Notes: generated by a model not told the origin, from the letters alone. A stretch of 64,000 nucleotides of DNA from Streptomyces sp. NBC_00536 (GCF_036346295.1 NZ_CP107819.1:744001-808000), one strand, 5' to 3'; shown: positions 36,398 to 47,652, counted from the first letter of the stretch. A program made the numbers and translations.

Positions 36398-37393
36398 TCA
36401 GTAGTTCCGGGACGGCAGCGCGGCCGCCGCCTTGTCCTGCGGGAAGACACCCTCCTGGGTCTCGATGCGGGGCGGCACGCTCTCCCCCGCCGCGACCTTC
36501 TTGGTCAGCTCCATCAGCTGGTCACCGAGCATCGGGTTGCACTCCACCACGACGTTGATCTTGCCCTCGGTCATTGCGACGAAGGCGTCCTTGATCCCGT
36601 CCACCGAGATCACCTTGATGTCCGTACCGGGCTTCTTTCCGGACTCCTCGATGGCCTGGATGGCGCCGAGGGCCATGTCGTCGTTGTGGGCGTAGAGGAC
36701 GTCGATGTTCTTCTGGGACTTCAGGAACGCCTGCATGACCTCCTTGCCCTTGGCACGGGTGAAGTCGCCCGTCTGCGAGGCGACGATCTTGAACTTGCCG
36801 TCGGAGCGGATGGCCTCGGCGAAGCCGGCCTTGCGGTCGTTGGCGGGTGCGGAGCCCGTGGTGCCCTGAAGCTCGACGATGTTGACCGGGCCCTGCTTGT
36901 TCGCATAAGCGGCGGTCAGCCACTCGCCCGCGGACTTGCCCTCCTTGACGAAGTCCGAGCCCAGGAAGCTCTTGTAGAGGGAGGTGTCCTTGGTGTCCAC
37001 GGCGCGGTCGGTGAGGATGACCGGGATGCCCGCGTCCTTGGCCTCCTTCAGCACCGTGTCCCAGCCGGACTCCACGACCGGCGAGAAGGCGATGACGTCG
37101 ACCTTCTGCTGGATGAAGTTGCGGATCGCCTTGATCTGGTTCTCCTGCTTCTGCTGCGCGTCGGAGAACTTGAGGGTGATCCCGGCCTTCTTCGCCGCCT
37201 CCTGGACGGACTTGGTGTTGGCGGTGCGCCAACCGCTCTCGGCGCCGACCTGGGCGAAGCCAAGCGTGATCGTCTTGCCGGATCCCGCCTTGGCCTCCGA
37301 GGGGGAGCTGGGGGCGGGGGCGCTGGTCGAGCAGGCGGTCAACGAGGAGGAGAGAAGGGCGGCGGTGAGGACGAGAACTGCTCTGCGAGCCAT
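36398..37393 (-). CDS. Pentose/furanose-binding lipoprotein (YtfQ-like)
   Basis: A 331-aa periplasmic-binding-protein-like (type I) lipoprotein: signal peptide with lipobox LTAC (Cys21), a Ser-Pro-rich spacer, then TITLGFAQVGAESGWRTANTKSVQEAAKKAG, the sugar-binding opening of YtfQ relatives. IAFSPVVESGWDTVLKEAKDAGIPVILTDRAVD and DVLYAHNDDMALGAIQAIEE form the hinge region. It is first in the importer operon. It is divergent from araB, and an exact TGTGAGCGCTAACA operator lies about 90 nt upstream. L-arabinose or arabinofuranose is the likely ligand from context. Confidence 0.87.
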   Translation of the reverse strand: MARRAVLVLTAALLSSSLTACSTSAPAPSSPSEAKAGSGKTITLGFAQVGAESGWRTANTKSVQEAAKKAGITLKFSDAQQKQENQIKAIRNFIQQKVDVIAFSPVVESGWDTVLKEAKDAGIPVILTDRAVDTKDTSLYKSFLGSDFVKEGKSAGEWLTAAYANKQGPVNIVELQGTTGSAPANDRKAGFAEAIRSDGKFKIVASQTGDFTRAKGKEVMQAFLKSQKNIDVLYAHNDDMALGAIQAIEESGKKPGTDIKVISVDGIKDAFVAMTEGKINVVVECNPMLGDQLMELTKKVAAGESVPPRIETQEGVFPQDKAAAALPSRNY

Positions 37394-37481
37394 GTCGGGT
37401 GTCCTTTCAGGGTGTACGGAAGAGGCGCCGCACGACCGGGGCCGGGCTTGACCCCATGGGACCCCGGGGGCGCTGTCGCAT

Positions 37482-37495
37482 TGTGAGCGCTAACA
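37482..37495. promoter_or_regulatory. AraR-type operator for the pentose importer
   Basis: TGTGAGCGCTAACA, exact complement of TGTTAGCGCTCACA, on the importer side of the 329-nt divergent gap. The remainder of the gap (37394-37722) shows no gene. Confidence 0.82.
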
Positions 37496-37613
37496 AGCCG
37501 CGTTCTCAACCCCCTTGCGCGCGTTACCTGTCCGTTACCATGTCAGGTGCGACAACGAGGGCGGCATCCGGCTTTTTGCGACCCTCAACCCCAAGCCTCT
37601 TGCCTACCGACAT

Positions 37614-37627
37614 TGTTAGCGCTCACA
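37614..37627. promoter_or_regulatory. AraR-type operator for araBA
   Basis: TGTTAGCGCTCACA, exact match to the class consensus, about 95 nt upstream of the araB start codon. Confidence 0.82.
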
Positions 37628-37722
37628 CTGTGGGGACCGCCCGGCCGACCGCCAGGATCGCGGGCGGCAACGCCGTCTGCCGGGCCGTCCGCCGCCCCAC
37701 GGCTCCTTCGAAAGGCACTCCG

Positions 37723-39417
37723 TTGACCTCACCCCGCCCCCTCGCGCCCACCCCGTATTCCGAGGAATCGGAGCAGTACACGGTCGGCGTCGACTTCGGC
37801 ACGCTGTCGGGCCGCGCCGTGGTGGTGCGGGTTCGCGACGGTCAGGAGCTGGCCGCGGCGGTCCACGTCTACCGGCACGGCATCATCGACCGCTATCTGC
37901 CGCACGGCGGTGCGCCGCTGCCTCCGGACTGGGCCCTGCAACACCCCCAGGACTGGCGGGACGTACTGCGTCACGCCGTCCCACACGCCCTGGCGGCGGC
38001 CGGGATCGATCCCGCGGCGGTGATCGGCATCGCCACCGACTTCACCGCCTGCACCGTCCTGCCCACACTGGCCGACGGGACCCCCCTCGCCGAGACGGAG
38101 CTCGCCGGACGGCCGCACGCGTGGCCCAAGCTGTGGAAGCACCACTCCGCCCAGTCGCATGCCGACCGCATCAACGAACTCGCCCACGCCCGCGGGGAGA
38201 AGTGGATCGCCCGCTACGGCGGCAAGATCTCCGCCGAGTGGCAGTTCGCGAAGGCCCTCCAGGTCCTGGAGGAGGATCCGCTCGTCTACGACGCCTGCGC
38301 GCGGTGGATCGAGGCCGCCGACTGGATCGTGTGGCAGCTCACCGGAACCGAGTCCCGCAACGCCTGCACCGCCGGATACAAGGGCATCCACCAGGACGGC
38401 GCCTACCCGAGCGAGGAGTACCTCGCCGAGCTGAACCCCCGGTTCGCCGACTTCGCGCGCACCCGCCTCGAATTCCCCCTCTCCGCACTGGGCTCACGAG
38501 TGGGCTCGCTCAGTACCGAGGCGGCAGCGTGGACGGGATTGCGCCCCGGCATCGCCGTGGCCGCGGGCAACGTCGACGCCCATGTGACCGCGGCGGCGGC
38601 CCAGGCCGTCGAGGACGGCCAGCTGCTCGCCATCATGGGCACCTCCACCTGCCACGTCGTGAACGCCCCCGTCCTCGCCGACGTCCCCGGCATCTGCGGT
38701 GTCGTGGCCGGCGGGATCGTCGAGGGGACCTACGGCTACGAGGCCGGCCAGAGCGCGGTCGGCGACATCTTCGCCTGGGTACTGGACCAAGGCGTCCCCT
38801 CGGACTACCTCACCGAGGCCGCCGACCGCGGCGAGGACCTGCACACCCTGCTGACCCGCAAGGCCGCGGGCCAGCCGGTCGGCGGACACGGACTGGTCGC
38901 CCTCGACTGGCTGAACGGCAACCGTTCGGTCCTCGTCGACCACCACCTCTCCGGGGTCATCGTGGGCCTCACCCTCGCGACCCGCCCCGAGGACGTCTAC
39001 CGCGCGCTGCTCGAAGCCACCGCGTTCGGCACCCGCGTCATCGTCGAGGCCCTGGAGACGGGCGGCGTACCGGTGTACGAGTTCATCGTCGCCGGCGGAC
39101 TGGCCAAGAACGAACTGCTGATGCAGATCTACTCCGACGTGCTGCGCCGCCCCGTCTCCCTGGCCGCGTCCGACCAGGGCCCCGCCCTCGGGTCGGCCAT
39201 CCACGCCGCCGTGGCCGCCGGCGCGCACGCGGACGTGCGCACGGCCACCGCCGCCATGGGCCGCCGGCTGCCCGCCGTCTACACGCCCGACGCCTCCCGG
39301 GCCGACGCCTACGACGCCCTCTTCGCCGAATACCGGCTCCTGCACGACCACTTCGCCGTCGGCGGCCTGCTGCACCGGCTGAGGAGCATCCGCGACACGA
39401 CCCACACCGGGGGCTGA
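37723..39417 (+). CDS. araB: L-ribulokinase
   Basis: A 564-aa FGGY-family kinase that phosphorylates L-ribulose. Seen: [19 protein letters not shown] (phosphate-1 motif, about 18-36), [85 protein letters not shown] (adenosine motif) and [17 protein letters not shown]. The start is TTG 37723 with GAAAGG upstream; the earlier in-frame part crosses the operator region. It is followed by araA after 82 nt and forms the araBA operon. Length and motifs are those of a full-length enzyme. Confidence 0.93.
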   Translation: MTSPRPLAPTPYSEESEQYTVGVDFGTLSGRAVVVRVRDGQELAAAVHVYRHGIIDRYLPHGGAPLPPDWALQHPQDWRDVLRHAVPHALAAAGIDPAAVIGIATDFTACTVLPTLADGTPLAETELAGRPHAWPKLWKHHSAQSHADRINELAHARGEKWIARYGGKISAEWQFAKALQVLEEDPLVYDACARWIEAADWIVWQLTGTESRNACTAGYKGIHQDGAYPSEEYLAELNPRFADFARTRLEFPLSALGSRVGSLSTEAAAWTGLRPGIAVAAGNVDAHVTAAAAQAVEDGQLLAIMGTSTCHVVNAPVLADVPGICGVVAGGIVEGTYGYEAGQSAVGDIFAWVLDQGVPSDYLTEAADRGEDLHTLLTRKAAGQPVGGHGLVALDWLNGNRSVLVDHHLSGVIVGLTLATRPEDVYRALLEATAFGTRVIVEALETGGVPVYEFIVAGGLAKNELLMQIYSDVLRRPVSLAASDQGPALGSAIHAAVAAGAHADVRTATAAMGRRLPAVYTPDASRADAYDALFAEYRLLHDHFAVGGLLHRLRSIRDTTHTGG

Positions 39418-39499
39418 CCCCGCCCCGCTGTCCGCAACCAGTTCCCCACCCGCCCGCCGCCCTCACCCTCGTAGCGGGACGTCACCTTCAGGAGTCCAT

Positions 39500-41011
39500 G
39501 TGCCCAGCCCTACATCTCCCGCCCAGGAAATCTGGTTCCTCACGGGCAGCCAAGGCCTGTACGGGGAGGAGACCCTGAAGCAGGTCGCCGAACAGTCGCA
39601 GCAGATCGCCACCACCCTGGCCGAAGCCTCCGGCATTCCCGCACGTGTCGTGTGGAAGCCGGTACTGACCGACGCCGACGCCATCCGCCGGACATGCCTC
39701 GACGCGAACGCCGACGACCGGTGCATCGGGCTCATCGCCTGGATGCACACCTTCTCGCCGGCCAAGATGTGGATCGCCGGACTGGACGCGCTGCGCAAGC
39801 CGTTGCTGCACCTGCACACCCAGTCGAACGTGGCCCTGCCCTGGGACACCATCGACATGGACTTCATGAACCTCAACCAAGCCGCCCACGGGGACCGCGA
39901 GTTCGGGCACATCCAGGCCCGTCTCGGCGTCCCGCGCAAGACCGTGGCCGGCCACGTCAGCGATCCGGTCACGACCGCACGCGTCGCGATCTGGGCGCGG
40001 GCGGCCGCCGCGCGGTCCGAACTGGCCACCCTCAAGGTCGCCCGCTTCGGCGACAACATGCGCGACGTGGCCGTCACCGAGGGCGACAAGGTCGAGGCCC
40101 AGCTGCGCTTCGGTGTCTCCGTCAACACCTACGGCGTCAACGACCTGGTGGAGGTCGTCGACAGCGCGGACGAGAGCGAGGTGGCCTCCCTCGTCGAGGA
40201 GTACGCGGACCTGTACCACCTGGCGCCGGAACTGCGACCGGGCGGCGAACGGCACGACTCGCTGCGTTACGCGGCCCGCATCGAAGCCGGCCTGCGCACC
40301 TTCCTCGAAACGGGCGGCTTCGGGGCCTTCACCACCAACTTCGAGGACCTGGGCGGACTGCGCCAGCTGCCCGGCCTCGCGGTCCAGCGGCTCATGGCCC
40401 AGGGCTACGGCTTCGGCGGAGAGGGCGACTGGAAGACCTCCACCCTGCTGCGCGCCCTCAAGGTGGCCGCCACCGGTCTCCCGGGCGGCACCTCCTTCAT
40501 GGAGGACTACACCTATGACATGACTCCCGGCAACGAGCTCATCCTCGGCGCGCACATGCTGGAAGTCTGCCCCACCATCGCGACCGCCAGGCCCAGCGTT
40601 GAGATCCACCCCCTCGGCATCGGCGGGCGGGAGGACCCGGTGCGCCTGGTGTTCGACGCGGCCCCCGGCCCGGCCGTGGTGGTCGGGCTCGCCGACCTCG
40701 GCGACCGCTTCCGCCTGATCGCCAATGACATCGACGTGATGGCACCCCCTCACCCGCTGCCCGCCCTGCCCGTCGCCCGCGCGGTCTGGCGGCCGCGCCC
40801 CGACCTGCGGACCTCCACCGAATCCTGGCTGACGGCCGGAGGACCGCACCACACCGTCCTCAGCACCGCCCTCACCTCCGACCACCTCGACGACCTGGCG
40901 GAGATGCTCCGCGTGGAACTCGCGCTCATCGACGAGACCACCACCCCGAAGCAGTTCCGGCGCGATCTCCGCTGGAACCAGGCGTACCACCGCCTCGCAC
41001 TGGGACTGTGA
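39500..41011 (+). CDS. araA: L-arabinose isomerase
   Basis: A 503-aa isomerase converting L-arabinose to L-ribulose in the cytoplasm. Motifs: [15 protein letters not shown] at the start, [60 protein letters not shown] and [10 protein letters not shown] (metal-binding Glu), and [12 protein letters not shown] followed by [16 protein letters not shown] (metal His). The start is GTG 39500 with AGGAG at 39490; ATG at 39498 is out of frame. It is the second gene of araBA and ends in a strong hairpin shared with the convergent GH48 gene. Confidence 0.95.
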   Translation: MPSPTSPAQEIWFLTGSQGLYGEETLKQVAEQSQQIATTLAEASGIPARVVWKPVLTDADAIRRTCLDANADDRCIGLIAWMHTFSPAKMWIAGLDALRKPLLHLHTQSNVALPWDTIDMDFMNLNQAAHGDREFGHIQARLGVPRKTVAGHVSDPVTTARVAIWARAAAARSELATLKVARFGDNMRDVAVTEGDKVEAQLRFGVSVNTYGVNDLVEVVDSADESEVASLVEEYADLYHLAPELRPGGERHDSLRYAARIEAGLRTFLETGGFGAFTTNFEDLGGLRQLPGLAVQRLMAQGYGFGGEGDWKTSTLLRALKVAATGLPGGTSFMEDYTYDMTPGNELILGAHMLEVCPTIATARPSVEIHPLGIGGREDPVRLVFDAAPGPAVVVGLADLGDRFRLIANDIDVMAPPHPLPALPVARAVWRPRPDLRTSTESWLTAGGPHHTVLSTALTSDHLDDLAEMLRVELALIDETTTPKQFRRDLRWNQAYHRLALGL

Positions 41012-41028
41012 ACGGCGGGACGCGTAGC

Positions 41029-41059
41029 GGCCGGGCAGGCCCTGAGGGCCTGCCCGGCC
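41029..41059. terminator. Bidirectional stem-loop between araA and GH48
   Basis: GGCCGGGCAGGCCC (41029-41042) pairs perfectly with GGGCCTGCCCGGCC (41046-41059) with a 3-nt loop, between convergent stop codons. Confidence 0.85.
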
Positions 41060-41097
41060 TCGTCGTACGCGGAGCCGTCTCCGGGCGGGGCGCTCTG

Positions 41098-44025
41098 TTA
41101 TTCGAGCAGCTCCGCGTACGAGCCCATGGCCAGGGCGATGTCCGCCTGGGCCCAGAACCGGTGGTAGGTGAAGACGGGCGCGGCGCCGCCCGCGAGGTAG
41201 GCCTCGACCTTCGGCCAGGCCGGGTCGTTCTTGTAGAAGCCGCGGATCGAGGCGAAGGTGGACGAGGAGTTCACCGTGTCGCCGTTCGGCATCTTGCCGG
41301 TCCACGTACTGGGCACGTACACCGGGTCGTTGAAGCGCTTGTAGTCGGTCCGGGTCTCCTGGACGGAGAGGCCCAGGGGGTCCTGGTGGTGGGCCCACAT
41401 ACCGTCGAGCAGGGCCTTGGCGACCCGTTTGGCCTCGGCGTTCCCGGACTTCGCGGCGTAGTAGGTCAGGGTCTTGGCGTAGGCGGCGGCCACGCCCACG
41501 TCGTCGGTGTAGTCGGCGACGGTGACGTGCAGGCCCGCGTTGGCGCCGGGGGCCGACGCGTTCCAGGTGTCGGGGGCGCCGGACCACTGGAGGGTGGAGG
41601 GGATGCGGTAGGTGCCGTCGGGGTTGATCGTGGTCTTCGACAGGGCCCAGCCGACCCACTTGTCGAGCACGGTCTTGGCGGCGGCGTCGCCCGTCTGCCG
41701 GTAGAGCTCGGCGACCCGCTCCATGGACCAGGCCTGGAAGCCGAACCACTGGTTGGACGGCGGGTCCTGGTAGACCGGCTTCTCGTCGTAGAAGAGGCCG
41801 TGGAAGGTGGGGGTGCCGGCCGGGGGCTGTGCGTAGCGCCCCTGCCAGCTGTTGGTGGCGCCGCCCGCGATGGCGCCCTCGTCGGACTGGAGCCAGCGGT
41901 AGAACTCCAGCTGCCGGCCGAGGCTGGTCGCCCAGTCCGTGGCGCCGGTCGCGGACTTGGGCTTCAGCGGGGCGTACTCGCTGAGCGCGTAGGCGGCGAG
42001 GGGGTTCTGGTAGCCGCTGTGCGCGTGGCTGGAACCGATCCGCCAGGACCAGCCCGCCGAGGTGTCGGTGGCGCCGCCCCAGGCGTAGTACCAGGACATC
42101 AGGTAGTGCGCGCTGTCCTTGCCGGTGCCGGCGGCGCAGACGGTCGGGCCGACGCAGTTCCCGGCCTTCTTGAAGTACTTGTCAAACATGGAGTACCGCA
42201 GGTAGTCGCCCATCTTGGCCGCCTTGGAGACGGTCGCGGTGACCTGGGTTCCCTTGCCCTGTTCCTTGGCCCAGATGTCGGCCCAGTAGGCGGCCTGGAT
42301 GGCACGCGCGTCGGCGTCCGGGGCATCGGTGAACTTCCACTGCTTGGCGTAGGAGGAGTCCCCGGTGAAGAGGTCGAGGTAGCCGTTCTTGCCGCCGTAG
42401 GTGAAGTTGTCGCAGGTGGGGTGCGGCACGGTCTCCCAGACCGATTCCTCGGGTCCGCGCTGGAAGGTGTTGATGTAGGAGGGTCCGGTCGCGGTCGGTC
42501 CGGCGGAGCACTTTCCGGGCTCGTTGCCGTAGCCGTAGACGTTGTCGACGTCCTGGAGCCAGTGCATGCCGTAGATGTCGTCCGTGCCGTACGCGCTCTT
42601 CAGCTCACCGGCGATCGGGTCCGCGCCGGCGGCGACTCCCCCGTCGAGCTTGGCCGGGTACTGCGAGGGGAGATCCTGCTCGGGGGCGTAGGTGGCGGGC
42701 TTGGAGGCGTTGTAGGAGCCGGTCGTCGGCTGGTCGGCATGCGTGGGGATCATGAACTTCTCCATGGTCTCCCACGCACCGTTGAACTTGGTCCAGTCCC
42801 CGGTGATCTTCCCGTACATCGCCTGCAGCCAGATCAGATAGCTGTAGGCCTCCGAGGTCGTCTCGTGCCCCTGGTCCGGGGCCTCCACGATCAGTGTCTC
42901 GACGGAGTGGTACGGGATGCCCTCGGGCGAGAAGTAGCCGTTGGCCGGGTTGGTGATCTTCCCGTAGAGGTCGAGGAAGCGGGCGTCGTACGTGGAGTCG
43001 GCGGCCAGCTGGGCGACCGTCACCTCGGCCTTCGCGTGGCCGGGCGCGGTCGCGGTGAAGACGGCGGAACCGCTGCCGGTGGTCCCGGCGGTGACCGTCA
43101 CCTTCTGGGCGGTGCTCCAGTTCGCCGGGGTGAACGTGAGCGTGGCGGGTGCAGCGGCGAGGTCGGTGTTGCCCGAGGTACGGGCCACGCCCACCGTGAC
43201 GTTCGCGGCCGGCTGCTTGGAGAGCTTGAGGTCGAAGGTGCCCGTCTCCCCGCGGCGTACGGAGAGCTGCGCGGGGGTGGCGACGAGCGCGGGGCCCGCG
43301 GCGACGGTGATGCCGACGGGGGCCGACTCGGCGGAGGCCCCGAGGCTGTCGTAGGCCTTGGCGTAGAGGGAGTGGGAACCGGCGGCGAGGCCGGTGGCAT
43401 CCAGGGTGAAGGGCGCCGTGGTGTCCGTGCCCAGGAGCGTGGTGTCGCTGTAGAACTCGACCTTGGCCACGGTGGCGCCGTCGGCCGCGGCGGCGGTGGC
43501 GGCGAGCGGGACGGGAGTACCCGCCGTGTAGACGGCGCCCGCGGTCGGGCTGGTCAGGACGGCGACCGGGGGCTGGTGGGCTCCGGTGCACGGGGTGCCG
43601 TTGACGGCGAAGGAAGTGGGGGCGGCATTGGTCCCGCTGTAGCTGAACTGGGCGCCGGTGGTGACGGCCGCGCCGGCGGCGACGGTCTTGCTCCAGTCCG
43701 GGGCCACGACGCGGACGCTCTTCCCGGACTGGGTCCAGGTGCCGTTCCAGCCGTTGGTCAGCTGCTGGTTGCCGGAGTGGTCGTAGGTGAGGCTCCAGCC
43801 GTCGAGCGCGCTCGCGGACCGGTTGGTGAGGGTGAGTTCGGCGGTGAAGCCCGAGCCCCAGTCGTTGGTGGTCTTGTAGTCGACGCTGCACTGCACCGCT
43901 GCAGCCGCGGCGGTGGTGGCGCCGATGGCCGTGAGACCCAGGGGGAGGGAGAGGGAGAGAGTCGCGGCCGACGCGGTCAGCAGCCTGCGTCGTCTGTGGA
44001 GTCCGGGTGGGGGATGTGCCGACAT
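41098..44025 (-). CDS. Secreted GH48 cellobiohydrolase with N-terminal CBM2
   Basis: A 975-aa processive cellulase, the main reducing-end exoglucanase of bacterial cellulose systems. Order: signal peptide (about 1-42, basic [10 protein letters not shown] start), CBM2 (about 44-140, [15 protein letters not shown]), bacterial Ig-like domain (about 145-235), Calx-beta-like module (about 240-335), and GH48 catalytic domain (about 345-975). The catalytic region has [25 protein letters not shown] (acid Glu) and [16 protein letters not shown] 44025 follows GAGGAG. A perfect CebR box lies 70 nt upstream. It is divergent from a CBM2-GH6 exoglucanase, the classic opposite-end partner. Confidence 0.94.
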   Translation of the reverse strand: MSAHPPPGLHRRRRLLTASAATLSLSLPLGLTAIGATTAAAAAVQCSVDYKTTNDWGSGFTAELTLTNRSASALDGWSLTYDHSGNQQLTNGWNGTWTQSGKSVRVVAPDWSKTVAAGAAVTTGAQFSYSGTNAAPTSFAVNGTPCTGAHQPPVAVLTSPTAGAVYTAGTPVPLAATAAAADGATVAKVEFYSDTTLLGTDTTAPFTLDATGLAAGSHSLYAKAYDSLGASAESAPVGITVAAGPALVATPAQLSVRRGETGTFDLKLSKQPAANVTVGVARTSGNTDLAAAPATLTFTPANWSTAQKVTVTAGTTGSGSAVFTATAPGHAKAEVTVAQLAADSTYDARFLDLYGKITNPANGYFSPEGIPYHSVETLIVEAPDQGHETTSEAYSYLIWLQAMYGKITGDWTKFNGAWETMEKFMIPTHADQPTTGSYNASKPATYAPEQDLPSQYPAKLDGGVAAGADPIAGELKSAYGTDDIYGMHWLQDVDNVYGYGNEPGKCSAGPTATGPSYINTFQRGPEESVWETVPHPTCDNFTYGGKNGYLDLFTGDSSYAKQWKFTDAPDADARAIQAAYWADIWAKEQGKGTQVTATVSKAAKMGDYLRYSMFDKYFKKAGNCVGPTVCAAGTGKDSAHYLMSWYYAWGGATDTSAGWSWRIGSSHAHSGYQNPLAAYALSEYAPLKPKSATGATDWATSLGRQLEFYRWLQSDEGAIAGGATNSWQGRYAQPPAGTPTFHGLFYDEKPVYQDPPSNQWFGFQAWSMERVAELYRQTGDAAAKTVLDKWVGWALSKTTINPDGTYRIPSTLQWSGAPDTWNASAPGANAGLHVTVADYTDDVGVAAAYAKTLTYYAAKSGNAEAKRVAKALLDGMWAHHQDPLGLSVQETRTDYKRFNDPVYVPSTWTGKMPNGDTVNSSSTFASIRGFYKNDPAWPKVEAYLAGGAAPVFTYHRFWAQADIALAMGSYAELLE

Positions 44026-44094
44026 GCCGATGGTTCTCCTCGCGGCTCGGGGAGACGGGTATGGCAGAACGATTGCACACAAGCTCTGAACGAG

Positions 44095-44136
44095 TGGGAG
44101 CGCTCCCAATGTGCAGACGTGGCGCGACGGCGTCAA
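44095..44136 (-). promoter_or_regulatory. GH48 promoter with CebR box
   Basis: On the minus strand TTGACG (44136-44131) and CACATT (44113-44108) are 17 nt apart. The perfect CebR box TGGGAGCGCTCCCA (44095-44108) covers the expected transcription start, so bound CebR would block it. Confidence 0.7.
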
Positions 44137-44228
44137 GACGTGTGAAGAGTCGAATACATTGCGTGAGAAATTTACTCGGCCCCTCTTTTGCTTGTCGTCA
44201 GTTGGCGCTACGGTCTGGCCCCAACCAG

Positions 44229-44242
44229 TGGGAGCGGTTCCA
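44229..44242. promoter_or_regulatory. Degenerate CebR box upstream of CBM2-GH6
   Basis: TGGGAGCGGTTCCA matches the CebR palindrome at 12 of 14 positions. It is the copy nearer the rightward GH6 gene in the divergent gap. Confidence 0.65.
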
Positions 44243-44604
44243 CAGTTGACGCACCATCAGAGCGCGACTTGCCGCAAGGTCTCGCTCAGGTGCCATCACC
44301 GCGTCTGTCAGCGCTGCTCGGCGGAGCAGCGCACACCGCGCGTCCACCACCTGTTCCAGCGACGCCCGTTGGCGCTCCTCCGGCTCTCGTCCCGGTCGCG
44401 TCCCGGGTCCCCCCTGATCGCGGGCGAGAACAGCGAGCACACCTGCGGACACGCGTTCATCGACCGCGCCACGGCCTGGTTCCGACCACCGCGCCACGGC
44501 CCGTTCCGGCGACCGCGGCCTCTCCGCACAACGGCACACCCACCGCAACCGGCGCCGGGCCGCACGACCGCCCGCGCGCCCCGAACGGAAAGGCACCCCA
44601 CGAA
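44243..44604 (+). other. Long untranslated leader of the CBM2-GH6 gene, no gene seen
   Basis: These 362 nt lie between the weak CebR box and the GH6 start codon. The reading frame of GH6 is open through it, but the encoded residues show no domain, and a proper signal peptide begins only at 44605. No clear promoter, riboswitch or terminator could be recognised. Confidence 0.5.
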
Positions 44605-46365
44605 ATGAGCCGCACCATCCCCCGCACCGCATTACTGGCGGCCCTCAGTCTCGTCACGGCCGCGGGCGCCACCGCCACCGTGTTCGGCACCACGGCCGGA
44701 GCCGCCAGCGCCGGCTGCAAGGTCGAGTACCAGATCTCGAACCAGTGGAACACCGGATTCAGCACCAATGTGATCGTGACCAACACCGGCGACCCGGTCG
44801 CCTCCTGGACCCTGGAGTGGTCCTACGCCAACGGCCAGCAGGTCACGCAGGGCTGGAACGCCACCATCACCCAGTCCGGGGCGGCCGTTACGGCCAAGAA
44901 CCTCTCCTACAACGGGTCGCTGGCCACGGGCGGTTCGGCGTCCTTCGGGTTCAACGGTTCGCACACGGGCACGAACGCCGTCCCCGCGACGTTCAAACTC
45001 AACGGCATCACCTGCAACGGCGCCACCGACCCGACCCAGCCCCCCACCACGCCCCCGACGACTCCGCCCACCACACCGCCCACGACACCGCCGACCACGC
45101 CTCCGCCCACCGGCGGCAAGGTCGACAACCCCTACGCCGGCGCCAAGATGTACGTGAACCCCGAGTGGTCCGCCCATGCCGCCGCCGAACCGGGCGGCAG
45201 CAGGGTGTCCAACCAGCCCACCGCCGTCTGGCTGGACCGCATCGCCCTCGTCACGGGAACGAGCGGCACGATGGGGCTGCGCGACCACCTCAACGCGGCC
45301 CTGACACAGAAGGGCAGCGGCGAACTCGTCGTCCAGCTGGTGATCTACGACCTGCCCGGACGGGACTGCTCCGCGCTCGCCTCCAACGGCGAACTGGGCC
45401 CGACCGAGATCGACAAGTACAAGACGCAGTACATCGACCCGATCGCCGCGATCCTCGCCGACCCCAAGTACGCGGGGCTGCGGATCGTCACCACCGTCGA
45501 GATCGACTCGCTGCCGAACCTGGTCACCAACGTCTCCGGGCGCCCGACAGCCACCGCCAACTGCGACGTGATGAAGACCAACGGCAACTACGTCAAGGGC
45601 GTCGGCTACGCCCTGAACAAGCTCGGCGCGATCCCCAACGTCTACAACTACCTGGACGCCGGCCACCACGGCTGGCTCGGCTGGGACGACAACCTCGGCG
45701 CCTCCGCCGAGATGTTCAAGCAGGCCGCGACCGCCGAGGGCTCCACGCTCGCCAACGTGCACGGCTTCATCGTCAACACCGCCAACTACAGCGCCCTGAA
45801 GGAGGACAACTTCAAGATCGACGACTCCGTCAACGGCACCTCGGTGCGCCAGTCGAAGTGGGTCGACTGGAACCGCTACACCGACGAACTGTCCTACGCC
45901 CAAGGCATGCGCACCAAGCTGGTCTCCCTGGGCTTCGACGCCAACATCGGCATGCTCATCGACACCTCCCGCAACGGCTGGGGCGGCACCGCCCGCCCGA
46001 CCGGACCCGGCGCGCTGACCAGCGTGGACACCTATGTCAACGGCGGCCGCTACGACCGGCGCATCCACCTCGGCAACTGGTGCAACCAGTCCGGCGCGGG
46101 ACTCGGCGAACGCCCGCAAGCGGCCCCGGCCGCCGGCATCGACGCTTACGTGTGGATCAAGCCTCCGGGCGAGTCCGACGGGGCGAGCAAGGAGATCCCG
46201 AACAACGAGGGCAAGGGATTCGACCGGATGTGCGACCCGACCTACACGGGCAACGTACGCAACGGCAACAGCATGTCGGGGGCCCTCCCGAACGCACCGC
46301 TCGCCGGCCAGTGGTTCTCCGCCCAGTTCCAGGAGCTCATGAAGAACGCCTACCCGGCGCTGTGA
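44605..46365 (+). CDS. Secreted GH6 cellobiohydrolase with N-terminal CBM2
   Basis: A 586-aa exoglucanase. Signal peptide about 1-36; CBM2 about 38-138 ([15 protein letters not shown], with the surface Trp pattern); Pro-Thr linker about 139-166; GH6 catalytic domain about 170-586. Motifs include [19 protein letters not shown] (Asp of the acid-assisting loop), [31 protein letters not shown] and [12 protein letters not shown]. Where short GH6 enzymes have LEPD, this one has [12 protein letters not shown], the form seen in bacterial Cel6B-type cellobiohydrolases. It should act from non-reducing ends and complement GH48. The next gene, cebR, is convergent. Confidence 0.93.
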   Translation: MSRTIPRTALLAALSLVTAAGATATVFGTTAGAASAGCKVEYQISNQWNTGFSTNVIVTNTGDPVASWTLEWSYANGQQVTQGWNATITQSGAAVTAKNLSYNGSLATGGSASFGFNGSHTGTNAVPATFKLNGITCNGATDPTQPPTTPPTTPPTTPPTTPPTTPPPTGGKVDNPYAGAKMYVNPEWSAHAAAEPGGSRVSNQPTAVWLDRIALVTGTSGTMGLRDHLNAALTQKGSGELVVQLVIYDLPGRDCSALASNGELGPTEIDKYKTQYIDPIAAILADPKYAGLRIVTTVEIDSLPNLVTNVSGRPTATANCDVMKTNGNYVKGVGYALNKLGAIPNVYNYLDAGHHGWLGWDDNLGASAEMFKQAATAEGSTLANVHGFIVNTANYSALKEDNFKIDDSVNGTSVRQSKWVDWNRYTDELSYAQGMRTKLVSLGFDANIGMLIDTSRNGWGGTARPTGPGALTSVDTYVNGGRYDRRIHLGNWCNQSGAGLGERPQAAPAAGIDAYVWIKPPGESDGASKEIPNNEGKGFDRMCDPTYTGNVRNGNSMSGALPNAPLAGQWFSAQFQELMKNAYPAL

Positions 46366-46382
46366 CGCGGGGCAGGTGACGG

Positions 46383-46425
46383 ACCCGGAGCCTTACGGAA
46401 GCATTCCTTCCGCAGGGCTCCGGGT
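46383..46425. terminator. Two-part stem-loop between GH6 and cebR
   Basis: ACCCGGAGCC (46383-46392) pairs with GGCTCCGGGT (46416-46425), and inside it CGGAAG pairs with CTTCCG. It is followed by TTTCGG and sits between convergent genes. Confidence 0.75.
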
Positions 46426-46474
46426 TTCGGCACGCCCGGTGCGGGGCGGCCGGACGGCCGGCTGCCGAAGCGGC

Positions 46475-47530
46475 TCAGGAGGAATCCCGTACGACCAGTT
46501 CCGTCGGGAGCACCCGGCGCGGCTCCTCGCCCATGCCCTGCCTCGGGGCGGCGCCCTCTCGGGACTCCTCCGCGATCTTCTGGAGCAGGAGCCGGGTCAT
46601 CGTGCGGCCCATCTCCTCGATGGGCTGACGCACGCTGGTCAGGGGCGGGTCCATCAGACGGGCCACCGTGGAGTCGTCGACCCCCACGAGGGCGACGTCC
46701 TCGGGGACCCGCCGGCCGGCCTCGCGCAGCACGCCGCGCGCGCCGGCCGCCATCACGTCGGAGGCGGCGAAGACGGCGTCCAGGCCGGGGGCACGTTCCA
46801 GGAGCGCGCGCATCGCCAGCCGGCCGCCTTCCTCGGTGAAGTCCGCGGTCGCCACGAGCGACTCGTCGGGCTGGATTCCGGCCTCGGCGAGGCCCGCGCG
46901 GTAGCCGCCCAGACGGGCGCGGGCCACGTACATGTCCAGCGGCCCGCTGATGGTCGCGATCCTGGACCGGCCGCGCTCCGCGAGGTGGGCGACGGCCGCC
47001 CGTCCCGCACCGATGTTGTCGGAGTCCACATAGGCCACCGGCTCGGCCTCCGAACGCCGCCCGTTCATGACGACCGGCAGGCCCAGCCGCGCGATCCGGT
47101 CGGGCAGCGGGTCGTTCCCGTGGACCGATGCCAGCAGCACGCCGTCGACCCGCTGGGCGGCCAGGTAGTGCTCGAACCGCTGCCGCTCGGCCTCGGTCCG
47201 GACCAGGGTGAGCAGCAGCTGCTTGTCCGCCTCGGCCAGCTCGGCGCTGACCCCGCGGATCAGGTCGAGGAAGTACGGCTCCGAGAACAGCCGGGCCTCG
47301 GTCTCCGGAATGACCAGGGCCACCGCGTCGGTCCGGCTGCCGGCCAGCGCCCTGGCCGCCTGATTGGGTACGTACCCCAGCTCCGCGACAGCCCGGGCCA
47401 CGGCGTCCTTGGCCCGCTCGCTCACCCGCGGCGAACCGTTGATGACCCGGGAGACCGTGCCCCGGCCGACACCGGCCAGGGCCGCGACCTCTTCCAGAGT
47501 GGGCCTGCCGCCGCTCTGCCGTCCGCTCAC
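46475..47530 (-). CDS. cebR: LacI-family cellulose-utilisation repressor CebR
   Basis: A 351-aa LacI/GalR protein: helix-turn-helix about residues 11-33 (TLEEVAALAGVGRGTVSRVINGS), hinge PNQAARALAGSR with the groove leucine, and effector domain ending VALVGVDDSTVARLMDPPLTSVRQPIEEMG. CebR of streptomycetes binds TGGGAGCGCTCCCA and is released by cellobiose or cellotriose. Five such sites, four of them perfect, are present here, including one upstream of this gene (47653). The start is GTG 47530 with GGGGAG upstream; the 66 preceding in-frame codons run through the operator and are not coding. It is divergent from cebEFG-bglC. Confidence 0.92.
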   Translation of the reverse strand: MSGRQSGGRPTLEEVAALAGVGRGTVSRVINGSPRVSERAKDAVARAVAELGYVPNQAARALAGSRTDAVALVIPETEARLFSEPYFLDLIRGVSAELAEADKQLLLTLVRTEAERQRFEHYLAAQRVDGVLLASVHGNDPLPDRIARLGLPVVMNGRRSEAEPVAYVDSDNIGAGRAAVAHLAERGRSRIATISGPLDMYVARARLGGYRAGLAEAGIQPDESLVATADFTEEGGRLAMRALLERAPGLDAVFAASDVMAAGARGVLREAGRRVPEDVALVGVDDSTVARLMDPPLTSVRQPIEEMGRTMTRLLLQKIAEESREGAAPRQGMGEEPRRVLPTELVVRDSS

Positions 47531-47652
47531 GCTTTTGAACTCCCCTCGTGTGCCAGCGCACTCCGCACCGGGCGCGGGCCGGGCCTGCCGATCAGGTGAG
47601 CAGGCCGGTGCACCCGTTCCGTAGCCGTGGGACACGTTACGCCGACTAGGAG

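Noticed and set aside
41008..44145. Open frame of 1045 codons on the plus strand
   Set aside because: Antisense shadow of GH48 with no signal peptide, ribosome site or recognisable domain.
44188..44604. N-terminal extension of the CBM2-GH6 protein by 139 residues
   Set aside because: The extension has no signal peptide or domain and crosses the operator; a clear signal peptide starts at 44605.
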